Assembly: GCA_030180135.1 (NCBI GenBank)
Contig: CM058232.1
Location: forward strand, 73,276,016-73,340,015
DNA: 64,000 nt
Reading direction: 5' to 3'
Source of the DNA: Orychophragmus violaceus
Taxonomy: Eukaryota > Streptophyta > Magnoliopsida > Brassicales > Brassicaceae
Shown: positions 11,184 through 22,495 of the stretch, piece after piece
How positions within the stretch are numbered: the stretch's first letter is position 1
Layout: each line of letters begins with the position of its first letter
Program-made: the position numbers and the translations under genes
Notes under the pieces: generated by a model
Told to the model about the DNA's origin: nothing
What the model saw: the letters and a program-made list of their open reading frames with translations, nothing else
Database searches by the model: none

Positions 11184-11309
11184 ATCCCGTAGTTCAAGTG
11201 TTTCTCGATGAGCATGGTGTAGCCAACCATCTACGATATTTTTCTTGATGGAGCTTTCCGGACGAGCTCGTGCAGGGTTTGGAACTTACGAGTCCATTGA
11301 GCATGAAGT

Positions 11310-11716
11310 TGTTGGAATTTCTAGGTCGTTTCTAATCATATTAGACAATCCTAGGTATTAATTCCGTGCCTAGGATCTAGGTTCCATACTTAGAGTCGAT
11401 CTACGTTGCCAGATGTCGAATATACCTTGTGTCGATCGTTACTAATGCATGTGACGATCGACACAACTTTTAGAAACGCGTATAACAATTATACATTGGA
11501 TCATTCCGATAATGATCAACCTTGTATGAACTTCCAGTTTGCTTAGGTGTGTGACCCTGTAGGATCATCTAATACTAGCAATGAGTTCTAAACTCATAGA
11601 TCATAAGTGGCTTCTAGCAAAGCATTATGATCGTCTAGTATCACATGACTGTCTTATCTCGACAATACGACTCTCGCTAGAGTAAGTACAAGAATGATTT
11701 CAGGACATTCCCAACA
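11310..11716 (-). repeat. Copia A 3' LTR with internal deletion (407 bp)
   Basis: Begins TGTTGGAATTTCTAGG and ends TTCCCAACA. Compared with the right LTR it jumps from GTCGAATATACCT directly to TGTGTCGATCG, losing about 311 bp. Both breakpoints carry ACCT, so deletion through short direct repeats is likely. A near-perfect inverted repeat (TTGTGTCGATCGTTAC... and GTGACGATCGACACAA) remains at about 11431-11472. Confidence 0.9.
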
Positions 11717-12542
11717 ATCTCCGACTTGTACTGGAATCATCTATTCCTATAATCCCTTTGTCTCTATATCTCGATCTAGCATAAGGCAAGAACCGTGTCA
11801 TCCTTATTAAGCTAGATCACGTTTATCAAATTCCGATTTATACTGATAAAACAAACGACTGACAATCAGCTCGTTTGAGCGCGGCCACGCATTTCTCAGT
11901 ATCAAATCTTCGATAGGCCCTGAGATATTTATCTCCTGTTATATAGGAGGGACAAATCCCATCTTGTTCCATCCCTGTTCCTTCACACACTTCATGATAC
12001 ACCCAAACAATGCCTTTATAGTTACCTGTTACGGCTGACATTTGACAAGTTCAAAGCGGACCAATTCATATGTAAGAAATCATGATGAATCCAGGTCTAA
12101 GGATTATACTCTATAGTAGTAATGAGAAACTCTTATGACACTCATATAACCATCTTGTAGAGTTCTCATCAATGGGTCAAATCCGATCATGTGTTCTCCA
12201 ACACATATCTATGTGATTGACTTTAATACTCTTATTAATGACTCTATGAAACTTAGTCATCAGTCACATCACATACTGGCCTCACGCGGTTGTTAATGTC
12301 CCACTTTAACAACCTCGACCAGGGACTAATCATTATTTATGTCATTTATTAATTATAGGGTTTCATGATCAAGTCACGTACTTGATGACCTATAAAATGC
12401 CATGAATTATTTTGGGAATAGTATTTATTAATATAAATAGATAATGATGAAACAAATTTCATTAAAATATCATATCAAAATATGTCTACATGAACATCAT
12501 AACGTAACTAAAACCAAAATACAACTCCCACTAGGAACAAGA
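11717..12542 (-). other. Copia A 3' untranslated region
   Basis: About 0.8 kb between the RNase H stop and the 3' LTR. The same non-coding block occurs in copia B, C, D and E, so it is a family feature. The sequence next to the LTR (AATCTCCGACTTGTACTGG) holds the polypurine tract on the minus strand. No coding signal. Confidence 0.7.
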
Positions 12543-15500
12543 TCACATCTCAAGAGATCTAATGCCTATAGCAATAGTGTGACTCTCATGCTTAGTCCAT
12601 GGGAGAGGCTTAGTCAAAGGATCAGCGACATTCTCATCTGTCGGAACTTTGATGATCTTCACATCTCCTCTATTAACGATATCACGGATAAGGTGATACC
12701 TCCTCTCTATGTGTTTGGATTTCTGGTGTGACCTAGGTTCCTTTGCTTGCGCAATGGCTCCATTGTTGTCACAATAGAGAGCCACTGGCTCAGAAATGCT
12801 AGGAACCACACCAAGTTCAGTGATGAACTTCTTAATCCAAACAGCCTCCTTCACCGCTTCAGAAGCAGCTAGGTACTCAGCTTCAGTGGTGGAGTCTGCT
12901 ACAGTGCTCTTCTTGGAACTCTTCCAACTTATTGCACCGCCATTTAGACAAAAGACGTAACCAGATTGTGATCGGAAATCGTCTTTGTCTGTCTTAAAAC
13001 TCGCATCAGTGTAACCACTCACCACAAGCTCATCACTTCCTCCGTATACCAAAAACTTATCCTTAGTATTTCTCAAATACTTGAGGATGTTTTTGATGGA
13101 TGTCCAGTGACTTTCACCTGGATCAGATTGTTATCTACTCGTCATGCTTAAAGCATAAGCAACATCTTGACGAGTGCAGAGCATGGCATACATGATGGAT
13201 CCTACAGCCAAAGCATAAGGAATCCTACCCATTCGCTCTCGCTCAGCATGTGTTGAAGGACACTGCTTCTTGCTAAGAGTAATGCCATGAGACATTGGTA
13301 TGAAGCCTTTCTTGGAATCATGCATTCTGAACCTGTGCAAGACTTTATCAATATAAGTGTCTTGACACAGTCCAATTAGCTTGTTGAGTCTATCTCTATA
13401 GATTCTTATTCCAAGAATGTACGCGGCTTCTCCCATGTATATCATTGAAAAACAACTTCCGAGCCAAGTCTTAACAGACTGAAGCAGCGGAACGTCATTT
13501 CCGAGAAGGAGTATGTCATCTACATACAGTACGAGAAATGCGACTGCGCTCCCACTAGTCTTCTTGTAAACACACTGTTCCTCTTCGTTCCTGATGAAGT
13601 CAAACTTTTTGACTGCTTCATCAAAACGAAGATTCCAACTCCGAGATGCTTGCTTCAATCCATAAATGGATCGGAGAAGCTTGCATACCTTCCCAGCAGC
13701 ATCAGGATCAGTGAAACCTTCAGGTTGTGTCATGTACACATCCTCTTCCAGAATTCCATTAAGAAAAGTTGTTTTCACATCCATTTGTCAAATCTCATAA
13801 TCATAATGAGCGGTTGTTGCTAGGAGAATCCGAATGGACTTAAGCATAGCGACTGGAGAATAGGTTTCTTCATAGTCAATACCATGAATTTGTTTGAAAC
13901 CTTTTTCCACCAACCTAGCTTTGTATATCTGAATATCACCATTCACATCAATTTTCTTCTTGAAAATCCATTTACACTCAATGGGTTTTACAGCATTGGG
14001 TAAATCAACCAAAGTCCATACTTGGTTTTGTGACATGGATTCCATTTCGGATTTAGCGGCTTTTAGCCATTTTCGGAGTCAGGGCCCATCATAGCTTCTT
14101 TGAAACTCGCAGGCTCGTCACTGTCAATGATCAACAGATCATGGCAGTTGGTCACGAGAAATCCATATCTCTCGGGCTCATGACGGATCCTTTCGGATCT
14201 GCGAATTTCAGGCTCCACAGGTGCGGTTTCTACAACTCTTTGTAGATCCAATCGTTGGGGTGTTCCAGGAGGAGTGAGTTGTGAAACAATTCCACAATCT
14301 CTCAGATGATCATCGAACTCTTGACTTAAGTATTCTCCTCCACGATCTGATCGAAGAGCTTTAATACTTTTTCCAAGTTGGTTCTGTACTTCATTCTGGA
14401 ATTCTTTGAACTTTTCAAAAGATTCCGACTCGTGTCTCATTAAGTAAACATAGCCATACCTACTAAAGTCATCAGTGAAGGTAATGAAGTACTGAAAGTT
14501 TCCTCTGGCTGTTATTCTCAATGGACCGCACACATCAGTATGTATAAGGCCCAACAAGTCACTGGCCCTTTCATTTGTCTTGTTGAAAGGGGCCTTAGTC
14601 ATTTTGCCTAGTAAACAAGATTCGCATTTCTCACATGATTCATAATCAAATGAGCCCAAAAGCCCATCACTATGGAGCTTCTGAATGCGTTTCTCATTTA
14701 TGTGGCCCAAACGACAGTGCCAAAGAAAAGTTTGGTTCGAGTCATTAGACTTGAACCGTTTGGTGTTTATGTTATAGACAGGCATAGATTGGTTTAAAAC
14801 ATAAAGGTCATTCTCTAATGGGGCGCTACCATATAACAAGCTTTCACGATTAAAATAATAACACTTGTTTTAATCGAAAACTCAAAACCATCCAAATCCA
14901 AACAGGAAATAGAAATGATGTTTCTGCTTATAGCAGGTACATAGTAGCAATTATTTAGTTCCAACACTAAGCCCGAAGGCAAAGACAAAAGATAGGTTCC
15001 TACGGCCAATGCAGCAACTCTTGCTCCATTTCCCACACGCAGGTCTACTTGCCCTTTCTCCAAAGTCCTACTGTTCCTTAGGCCCTGCATATTTGTACAA
15101 ATATGAGCACCACAGCCGGTATCCAATACCCAAGAAGTAGAACCAGAAGAAGTAACATTTACTTCTATAACATAAATACCTGAAGATGACGTCTCGAAAG
15201 TCTTCTTCTTCTTCTTTTTCAGATGTGCCAGGAATTTTTCGCAGTTTCTCTTCCAATGCCCATTTTAATTACAGAAATGGCACTTATCAGCATCAGTTAG
15301 GCCGCGCTTGGGCTTGGAAGAAGGCGCAGGCATATCCTGATTTGCAATCTAGATGGCCTTGCCCTTTCCCTTGTCCTTGCTGCTAAGTTTCTTAAACTTT
15401 TTACTCCCTTGTACCAGAAGTACACTTGGGGTGCCCTTTTTGATGTTTGGCTCAGCTGTCTTGAGCATGCCATGCAGCTCAGTCAACGTCTTCGTCAAGT

Positions 15501-16047
15501 TGTTCATGTTATAGTTCATAATGAACTGATCATAGCTTAACGGCAGTGACTGCAGGATGATGTCAATAGCCAACTCTTGGCTAATGGGACAATCCAGTTT
15601 CCCCAGGTTATCAATATAACCCATCATCTTAATGACATGAGGACTCACTGGAGCATCCTTTGGTAGCTTGCACTCAATGAGAGATTTAACCGTCTCGTAT
15701 CTCTCAGTTCGTGCCTGCTCCTGAAACATACTTTTCAGGCTAGTGATCATCTCTATTGGCGACTCCACGTTCTCATATTGCTTCTGCAAGTCTAAGTTCA
15801 TGGTAGACAAAATGAGACAACACACATCGACCACATCATTTTAATGCTTATCCCAAGCATTCCTTTCTGCATGAGAGGCATTGGTCTTATACTTCTCGGG
15901 GAGAACTTTCTCAAGGACATAGTCCTTTTTCTCCTGCTTGAGAACAATTCTCAAGTTCCGATACCATTCGAGGAAGTTCGATCCATTTAACTTGTCCTTC
16001 TCAAGGACGGATCGCAGGGAAAATGAGCTGTGAGTAGGGTTTGACAT
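12543..16047 (-). pseudogene. Copia A gag-pol pseudogene
   Basis: Starts with ATG at 16047 (MSNPTHSSFSLRSVLEKDKL) and runs to 12543. Visible parts are copia gag (16047-15349), a knuckle CHFCN-stop-NGHWKRNC near 15270, protease with DTGCGAH (about 15126), integrase with LWHCRLGH, HTDVCGP and RSDRGGEYLS (14839-14290), RT with YVDDILLLG (about 13510) and RNase H with TDASF and TTEAEY (13076-12543). Lesions include TAA near 15840, TAG near 15350, TAA inside the knuckle, a frameshift near 14860, TGA at 13785-13787 in place of the tryptophan in EIWQMDV, a stop near 13130, and a deletion near 14255 that joins TPPGTPQ directly to a segment lying about 190 residues further on in copia E. It encodes no functional polyprotein. 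Confidence 0.92.
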
Positions 16048-17019
16048 AGTTGTTACAAAAGAGAGGAATAGGGATTAGTTACGATGTTCAAGAATAGAGA
16101 AATCTTAACAATTAAGAAAACTCACATTATATTCAAAACTATGTTTCCTCAAATGAATATAATGATACAAGATCCATATTTCACTAAAATTGAGTGAGCC
16201 ACTGGCTATCGCCCAAATTTTAGCTATCTAGGTAAGCAACTCTTTGCTAATTATATCCAATATAACTCTTGGTTGCAGATTGACATCCTTTGTCAAATCC
16301 ACCCGATGTCTCTAGGCCCAAAACGATTTTGATAGCCCATTCAAGTAAACCAATCTCTTAAGCCATGTAATCGATGATGCCTTGCACTGCAAGCCCATCA
16401 ACGCGATTACCTTCTGGCTCACTCATGTAATTGTGGACATCTTGCACTGCAAGTCTATCGCACAATTAAACGAGTCTTGACAGTTGACAAGATCGGGAAG
16501 ACATCAACACTTGATATTTAGTTTGAGGAACAGAACTGATCGTCTAACGTACATCATAATGCTTTGCTAGAAGGCTTAGAACAACTAATCTAAGAAGTGG
16601 GTTTAATTCTGTTTTGGTTCTGCAATTGTAGGTTCAATAACCGAACAATATAATTCTGTGTCGATCGATGCTACATTAGCATCTATCGATGCAGCATGCC
16701 AGAACCAATGCGATAACCGATCAATCAAATCGAATCGGCTTTGAAAACCAATCGCATTCAACTGGTCTGACCAGCTTAACCAGTCGCGGTGACTAATTCA
16801 ATCAAATTGAACCAGTCGCATTACCTTTGTGTCGATCGATGCAACACTTGTGTCGATCGACACAATGCGACTTTCGCCTTTTGTCGATCGATGCAACACC
16901 TGCAACGGTCGACACCACGCGATTTTCACCTTGTGTCGATCGATGCAACACTTGCAACGATCGACACAATGCGATTTGCAAGGCGACAAACTCAGGGTAC
17001 GAACGACTAGAAACCTTAG
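16048..17019 (-). other. Copia A leader between primer-binding site and gag
   Basis: About 1 kb of non-coding leader. Its first part after the primer-binding site holds the palindromic repeats at 16828-16985. The part nearer gag is homologous to the leaders of copia B, D and E (GCCACTGGC...CACTGCAAG phrases). Small open frames here, such as 16789-17010, are artefacts of the repeat. Confidence 0.7.
16828..16985. repeat. Three ~52-bp tandem units containing TGTCGATCGATGCAACAC
   Basis: Units start at about 16828, 16881 and 16931. Each has TGTCGATCGATGCAACAC followed by a second CGATCGACAC- or GGTCGACAC-like half. The first contains an 18-nt perfect palindrome, TTGTGTCGATCGACACAA (16848-16865). 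Confidence 0.85.
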
Positions 17020-17031
17020 GCTCTGATACCA
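17020..17031 (-). other. Copia A primer-binding site (tRNA-iMet)
   Basis: Reads TGGTATCAGAGC on the minus strand, one nucleotide from the 5' LTR. Confidence 0.9.
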
Positions 17032-17032
17032 C

Positions 17033-17751
17033 TGTTGGAATTTCTAGGTCGTTTCTAATCATATTAGACAATCCTAGGTATTAATTCGTGCCTAGGATCT
17101 AGGTTCCATACTTAGATTCGATCTCCGTTGCCAGATGTCGAATATACCTGATACGGTTTTGCAGCGGAAGATTGTCAGGAACTCGAGATCTGTAGCGCCT
17201 CAAATGATGCGCCTCTACTGGTATCCACACGCACGCGAACTATAACACCCGGGATGCTAGTGCCGGAAGAGATATTCATCTCTCGGGTTATCAGCGTTTC
17301 TTTCTCTCTCAGACTCGATCGTCGTGCAAATTGTTATTTTCATTCGTTCCACATATATCATATATATAGGCACGAGTGATACTTGACGTGTGTCGATCGT
17401 TGCAAGTCGTTGTCAACCTTTTGTATCGATCGACACTGAAGCCTGTGTCGATCGACACACCTTGTGTCGATCGTTACTAATGCATGTGACGATCGACACA
17501 ACTTTTAGAAACGCGTATAACAATTATACATTGGATCATTCCGATAATGATCAACCCTGTATGAACTTCCAATTTGCTTAGGTGTGTGACCCTGTAGGAT
17601 CATCTAATACTAGCAATGAGTTCTAAACTCATAGATCATAAGTGGCTTCTAGCAAAGCATTATGATCGTCTAGTATCACATGACTGTCTTATCTCGACAA
17701 TACGACTCTCGCTAGAGTAAGTACAAGAATAATTTCAGGACATTTCCAACA
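17033..17751 (-). repeat. Copia A 5' LTR (719 bp)
   Basis: TGTTGGAATTT...TTTCCAACA, the full-length version of the left LTR. It contains the palindrome GTGTCGATCGACAC at 17445-17458 and a long inverted repeat at 17463-17503. Confidence 0.92.
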
Positions 17752-17756
17752 GAAGT

Positions 17757-20642
17757 TAGTTCAGCTTCATTAGAGCTTCGATGTATTTCTTCGACCTAAC
17801 GAAATGGTAAGATATATCATTGTAAGCTGAGTTCTACTGCCTTCCTTTATTTGATAAGACGACGAGCTGAAGCCTAGTCTTCTTAGGTTGAGGCGAGGGA
17901 TCTTTCTTGGCAGGTTGAGATAAATTGATCTGCGAGAAGTTGAGGCATCGCGGATGATGATCTGCTCGGAAGAATTGGTGTTTGGAGATATTTAGTCTTT
18001 GCTTGGACGTGTTTTTTTCAGCGAAGATTCAGCTCGGTACGAATGGGTGCCAAGCAAAACGTGCTTTGAAAGTTGCAGGTCGTCAGCTCAGATTTTTTTA
18101 GGGGCTACTCGTCTAGTCAAATGAAGAAATGAGGATGTACGTCTTTCGTCTTTGCTCGGAAAGACTTGCTCAGCACAACATCAATAAAAATGAGCAGATC
18201 ATGCTCGGAAGAAATCAAAGCAGATTTCTTCCTCTTTTTTTTTTTTTTTGCTCGGAACCTTTATGCTCGGAAATTCTTTTGGTTGGTGTTTGGTTTCTCC
18301 TTTTGCCAAGCAGATAAACTATTCTAGTTTAATTTCATGCATGGGTCTTAATTAATTAAGCCCAACATAATTGGATAATCTCAGCGTGAAAGTCTATTTG
18401 TCTTGTTGTGGCATTTTTCTTTTGTTGCTCTAGAAAACTTGTCCGAGCTGATTTTGGTTTTTTTTGCCTTTTTTGCCTTTTTTCCCACCTCGTCAAACTT
18501 GATGTCTTCCTCTCCAAGCTTATTTTTTTTTGTTCTTTCTCCAGCTCGGCAAAGTTGATGTCTTCCTTTCCGAGCTGATTTTTTTTTTTAAGCTCGGCAC
18601 ATTCAGTTTGGAGAATGTTTGCAAGTTTTTTTTTATCTCGGGGTTGTCCGAGCAGCCTTCTTCTGAGCTGAATTTTTTTTCAGCTAGGAGAAACATATGT
18701 CTTTGGGTCCGAGCATGCCTCCCAAACATAATTTTTTTCCGAAGCACGTCTGACGTTGCCGAGCATGAACTGCATGGACTGTCCGATTGGGTTTTCGGGT
18801 GTGCTATGAGTTGTCGAGCATGCTGCGAGTTGCCGAGTATGCTACGAGTGTTTGTGTGCTCTAATTTCCAAGCAGTCTTGCGTGCTTAGATTTTCTGAGT
18901 AGTCTTGTATGCTTGGATAAACACGATCGCTGAGCAGGATTCGTGGTGAACTCGCAAGTTGTCCGAACTGATGTTAACATGAACAGGTGAATTTACCGAG
19001 CAAGGATGCGTGCACGAAAGGATATTGTGACAACATGTCCGAGCAGGCTCAACGTCTGGACAACCTTGTTGTGATGCGTCCGAGCTGATTTGGTCGTGAA
19101 CTATCCGATCAGGATGTTCCAATCGGAGATGTTGAAAAATTTGGCTGCAGAAAAGTCAAGTAAATATGATCGGCAAGATTCATCATGTCGTGTGTTGATT
19201 GTATTTGAGGGTGAGAGTCATGTCGAGCAGGTTGTTGTCCCTGCGGGACCTTTTGTGGTCCGAGCAAGGCCTTTGCCGGGGCTTGGTAGTTTGCGTTGAA
19301 CTAGAGAGATGTGATCGTTCACAGACAAGAGATGATGCTGGACCAATCATCTCGCGAGCTGGTCGTGAACCCGAACTGACCACGAAATTGTCAAGCCGAG
19401 CATGAAATCGCATTGTCTGAGAATGACGTAAACGAATGTACGGTTTGGCGAGCTGCGCTGCTAGGACGTCTTGATTACTCGCATAATCGGCTATTTTATT
19501 CGAATAAATATCGGATTTTGTACATGGATGGTTGAGAAGCTTGACGTTAGGAAGGGTTGGAACAAAAGCTGGCGTGACGGCGGGGCATTGACGAAGATCG
19601 GTTAGGGACTATTCCACTTGGATGTGGTGCGAAGGTTTAGCAGCGTAATGAAGCATATCTGCTAAACCGTTCGATTCTGATACAATTGTTGGTTGTTTGG
19701 TTACTTGGCGTCGTGTCTAAATCTACAAACAAAGCAAAGTCGGAGACTCGTTCGATGATGAAAATCGGTCAGACTCTGTTCATGATGTATAACCGCAAAG
19801 TCCCAAACAAAGGTGCTTATTATGTAAAACGAAATCAAAGATCATTAGATTGTACGTTGATCACAAGAATAGATTTGAAGATCTCTTTATGATGTCGATC
19901 AAGAGTTTCAGGTCAATTTCTACGTAAGTTAGAGATATTAGTAATTCCAATAATCGTAAAGCATTGAAAACGGAAAACTTGAGACAAAACTAAATCGATA
20001 AGTCACAAAGAAGCCGAATAAAACGGAGTAATTTATAATGAAATTGATGATTATAAGTCGAATACAAATTTAGGTACATATCTCGACAATCGGACATATC
20101 GTAAAGTGAGTTACGACGAAGACGATCTTTGAACATCACAAAATGTTCTTTTCGGTTTCGACGAATTCTGATCCAGTGTTGATATCCTAGTTAAGATTCT
20201 TTTGTTTGAGGTTGCGTCCATGAAATCTTCCCCGTCGACGTCGATAGTTGTCACAATCCTTCTTGGTCGGATTAGTGGTGGTAGATTTGTTGTGTTAGAT
20301 CTGTACGCAGGAGGTGTTCACTTGTTTGCAAAGTCGCGGTCGACGTAGCGTAGGGTTTCTCGTTGAGCTGCCATGCATTGAGAAGTCAAGTCGCCTACGC
20401 ATAGGTGGTCAAAAATCCACTGCCAAAGTGCTCCATGGTTTTTGTTCCGAGCATCTCCACTTGCTCGGTGAGCGTGGTATTCGCCTTCTTTCAATCATGA
20501 AATTTTTGCACCAGTACGGCTGTCGTCTGCTTTGAATCGGTTAGCGTTATGTCGGATGTCATTTCATCAGTTTCTGCTGCGTCTGTTGCAGCGTTGTCCA
20601 TCAGGTTGTTGGGTACTGCGATGTTGTCATATGTTTCTTTTC
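17757..20642 (-). other. G2 internal non-coding region, 5' part
   Basis: 2.9 kb between copia A and copia C. It contains many CCGAGC/GAGCTG words and poly-T tracts (18230-18250, 18525-18590), including two imperfect copies of a CTTGATGTCTTCC...CCGAGCTGATTTTTTTT unit near 18498-18590. Open frames here have no recognisable motif. From about 19690 the base composition changes (fewer CGAGC words), which may mark an old separate insertion, but I could not define its ends. Confidence 0.5.
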
Positions 20643-20950
20643 TGAAGGAATTTCTAGCAGTTCTAATCAGGATTAGCAACCCTAGGTATAAATTCCAAGC
20701 CTAGGATCTAAGGTTCATATAATTGAATCTGCCAGATCTCGAGATTACCTGGTGATTTGCAGCGGAAGTTTTGCAAGTAGTCGAGATCACGAAGCACCTC
20801 AAACGCTGTGCCTCTACTGGTATCCACACGCACACAAACTGAACAGGAGGGATGCTAGTGCCTATAGAGATCAGATCTCTCAAGAGGTTTCTATTTCTCT
20901 TCTGGTGGCTGTGAATTAGGTTAAGTTCGAGTTTAGGTCGACCATATATC
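20643..20950 (-). repeat. Copia C left (3') LTR, first piece
   Basis: Starts near TGAAGGAATTTCTAGCAG and matches the right LTR from TTTCTAGCAG (20651 versus 37666). It is interrupted at ATATC by copia B and resumes at 27972. Confidence 0.85.
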
Positions 20951-21614
20951 TGAAGTATTATGGGTGTTTTCCATGGTTCAATTCCCAAATTGCAACCTAA
21001 CACAAATCCTTAAACAGATCTAGGTTCTTGTAAAACGAATCATAAAACCAACCTGATCTTTACCTTTTGCAGCGGAGTGATTGGTGGTAATGACAAGATC
21101 AGATTAGAGCTGATGAGAATCGGCTCCTCCTCAAGTATCCACACTCTTACAAGCAAGGGATGGCTGCTAGACCAAAGAGATGGATCAGAGAGAGTTAGAG
21201 AGAGAGATGGAGGCTCACAGCTGCTGGAAAAATCGCAGGAGATTAGTTACCAAACCCTAGGCGATTTTTATCACTCTCATTAATGGGCCCAAGTCATTAG
21301 ACTAATGGCTCATAAATCTTTTGGGCCCAAGACACAAATCAGACAAAAGCCTGTATTTTGTCTGGCCCAATTCTCTGATCTAATACAGTAAATGCCATTG
21401 CATCTTACCGTATTAATTCCATTTAACTTTCCCGTTAGCTATGGTGTGTGACCCTTAGGGATCATACAATACTGGTAATAAGTCCTAAACTTATAGATCA
21501 TGAGCGGACTCTAGCAAGCCATCATGATCACCCAGTATTTATGACTTATGTCTGATCTCGACACTTATCATACTTTCTAGAGATAGTACGGTAGATTTCA
21601 GGACATTCCCAACA
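20951..21614 (-). repeat. Copia B 3' LTR (left, 664 bp)
   Basis: Nearly identical to 27303-27966; the difference I saw is CTCATAAATC versus CTCATTAATC. Confidence 0.95.
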
Positions 21615-21686
21615 ATCTCCCACTTGTACTGGAATCCTACACAGGACATTCCCAACAATCTTCCGATTGTACTGGAATCCTACATT
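21601..21686. repeat. 43-bp tandem duplication across the copia B LTR end and polypurine tract
   Basis: Units 21601-21643 and 21644-21686 both start GGACATTCCCAACAATCT and continue through the polypurine-tract complement. The second unit has a few changes (CTTCCGATTGTAC). As a result a second LTR-like terminus CCCAACA sits inside the element. Confidence 0.85.
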
Positions 21687-22495
21687 CCCTAGTCCTTTTG
21701 TCTCAATATCTCGATCTGGCATAAGGCAAGATGTGTGTCATCCTTATATAGCCAGACCATGTTTATCGGACCAGATTTGATACTGACAATTCAAACGACT
21801 TGGGCAAGTCCGTTTGGGAATGGCCATTCTCTTACCAGCTATCAAATCTCCGATTGGCCTAGAGATATTACCTCCGTTAAACGGCAGGGACAAATCCCAT
21901 CTTGTTCCATCACTATGAACTACACAATTCATAATACACCCAACCAAGGTCCGTATAGCTCCCAGTTACGAAACAGCGTTAGACAATGATCAAAGCGCAT
22001 TACTCCATGTGCAGCCACATGCATGCGAACTCAGGTCTAAGGACTATACTCTATAGTCGTATATGAGAACTTCTTATGACACAGATATTAATATCTTGCA
22101 GAGTTCTCATCTTGCGGGCCATGTCCGGTCATATGCTCCCCTACACATACCTATGTGTCGACTTTGATGCCGCGCATCTATGACCCCTCGAAACCTGGTC
22201 ATAAGTCTCAACACAATCTAGTCTCAACAGGTTGTTGTTGTTCCAATTTCAACAACTTTCGACTATGGACACTATGATTTATGTCACTTCGTTAAATATG
22301 GGGTTTCAGGATCAAGTCTACTCATGTACTTCGATGGCCCATATATAATGACATGAATCATTTTGGAACGATTATTTTATATCACAGTTAAAAATAATCC
22401 AGAAATATAAATTTCATTAACATTTTAAAATGTTTACATGAACCTTTCAAAACAACTAAGTAAAGCCATTTACAAACTCCCACTGAAATTAAGAC
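21687..22495 (-). other. Copia B 3' untranslated region
   Basis: Non-coding block homologous to those of copia D (30030-30850) and E (54476-55330). Contains conserved phrases such as CAAACGACTTGGGCAAGTCC and CTCTATAGTCGTA. No coding signal. Confidence 0.65.

Larger units (their letters stand above)
8034..11309 (-). other. G2 internal non-coding region, 3' part
   Basis: 3.3 kb with no convincing coding frame on either strand. It is rich in GAGC/CTCGGA words and in several tandem arrays (9235-9350, 9640-10110, 10628-10920), and ends with a hairpin-like motif at 11153-11183. Sequence just inside the LTR (8034-8050, GTTAGCCCCCAGCTCG) reads on the minus strand as the polypurine tract. The open frame 7990-8268 crosses the LTR boundary and has no recognisable motif. 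Confidence 0.6.
11310..17751 (-). mobile_element. Copia element A, degenerate, inserted in G2
   Basis: Ty1/copia element on the minus strand with TSD GAAGT (11305-11309 and 17752-17756). The right (5') LTR is 719 bp. The left (3') LTR is only 407 bp because about 311 bp in its middle are missing. It has an initiator-Met primer-binding site and a gag-protease-integrase-RT-RNase H order read leftwards. The polyprotein has several stops, at least one frameshift and a large deletion in integrase, so it is dead. Confidence 0.93.

Noticed and set aside
16828..16985. Regularly spaced palindromic repeats resembling a small CRISPR array
   Set aside because: The units are directly tandem (about 52 bp) with related rather than unique spacers, in a plant copia leader, with no cas genes.
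19690..20640. Possible separate LTR starting TGTTGGTTGTTTGG after a GATTCTGATACAATTG phrase
   Set aside because: The phrase only loosely resembles a primer-binding site, and no second LTR or TSD was found.
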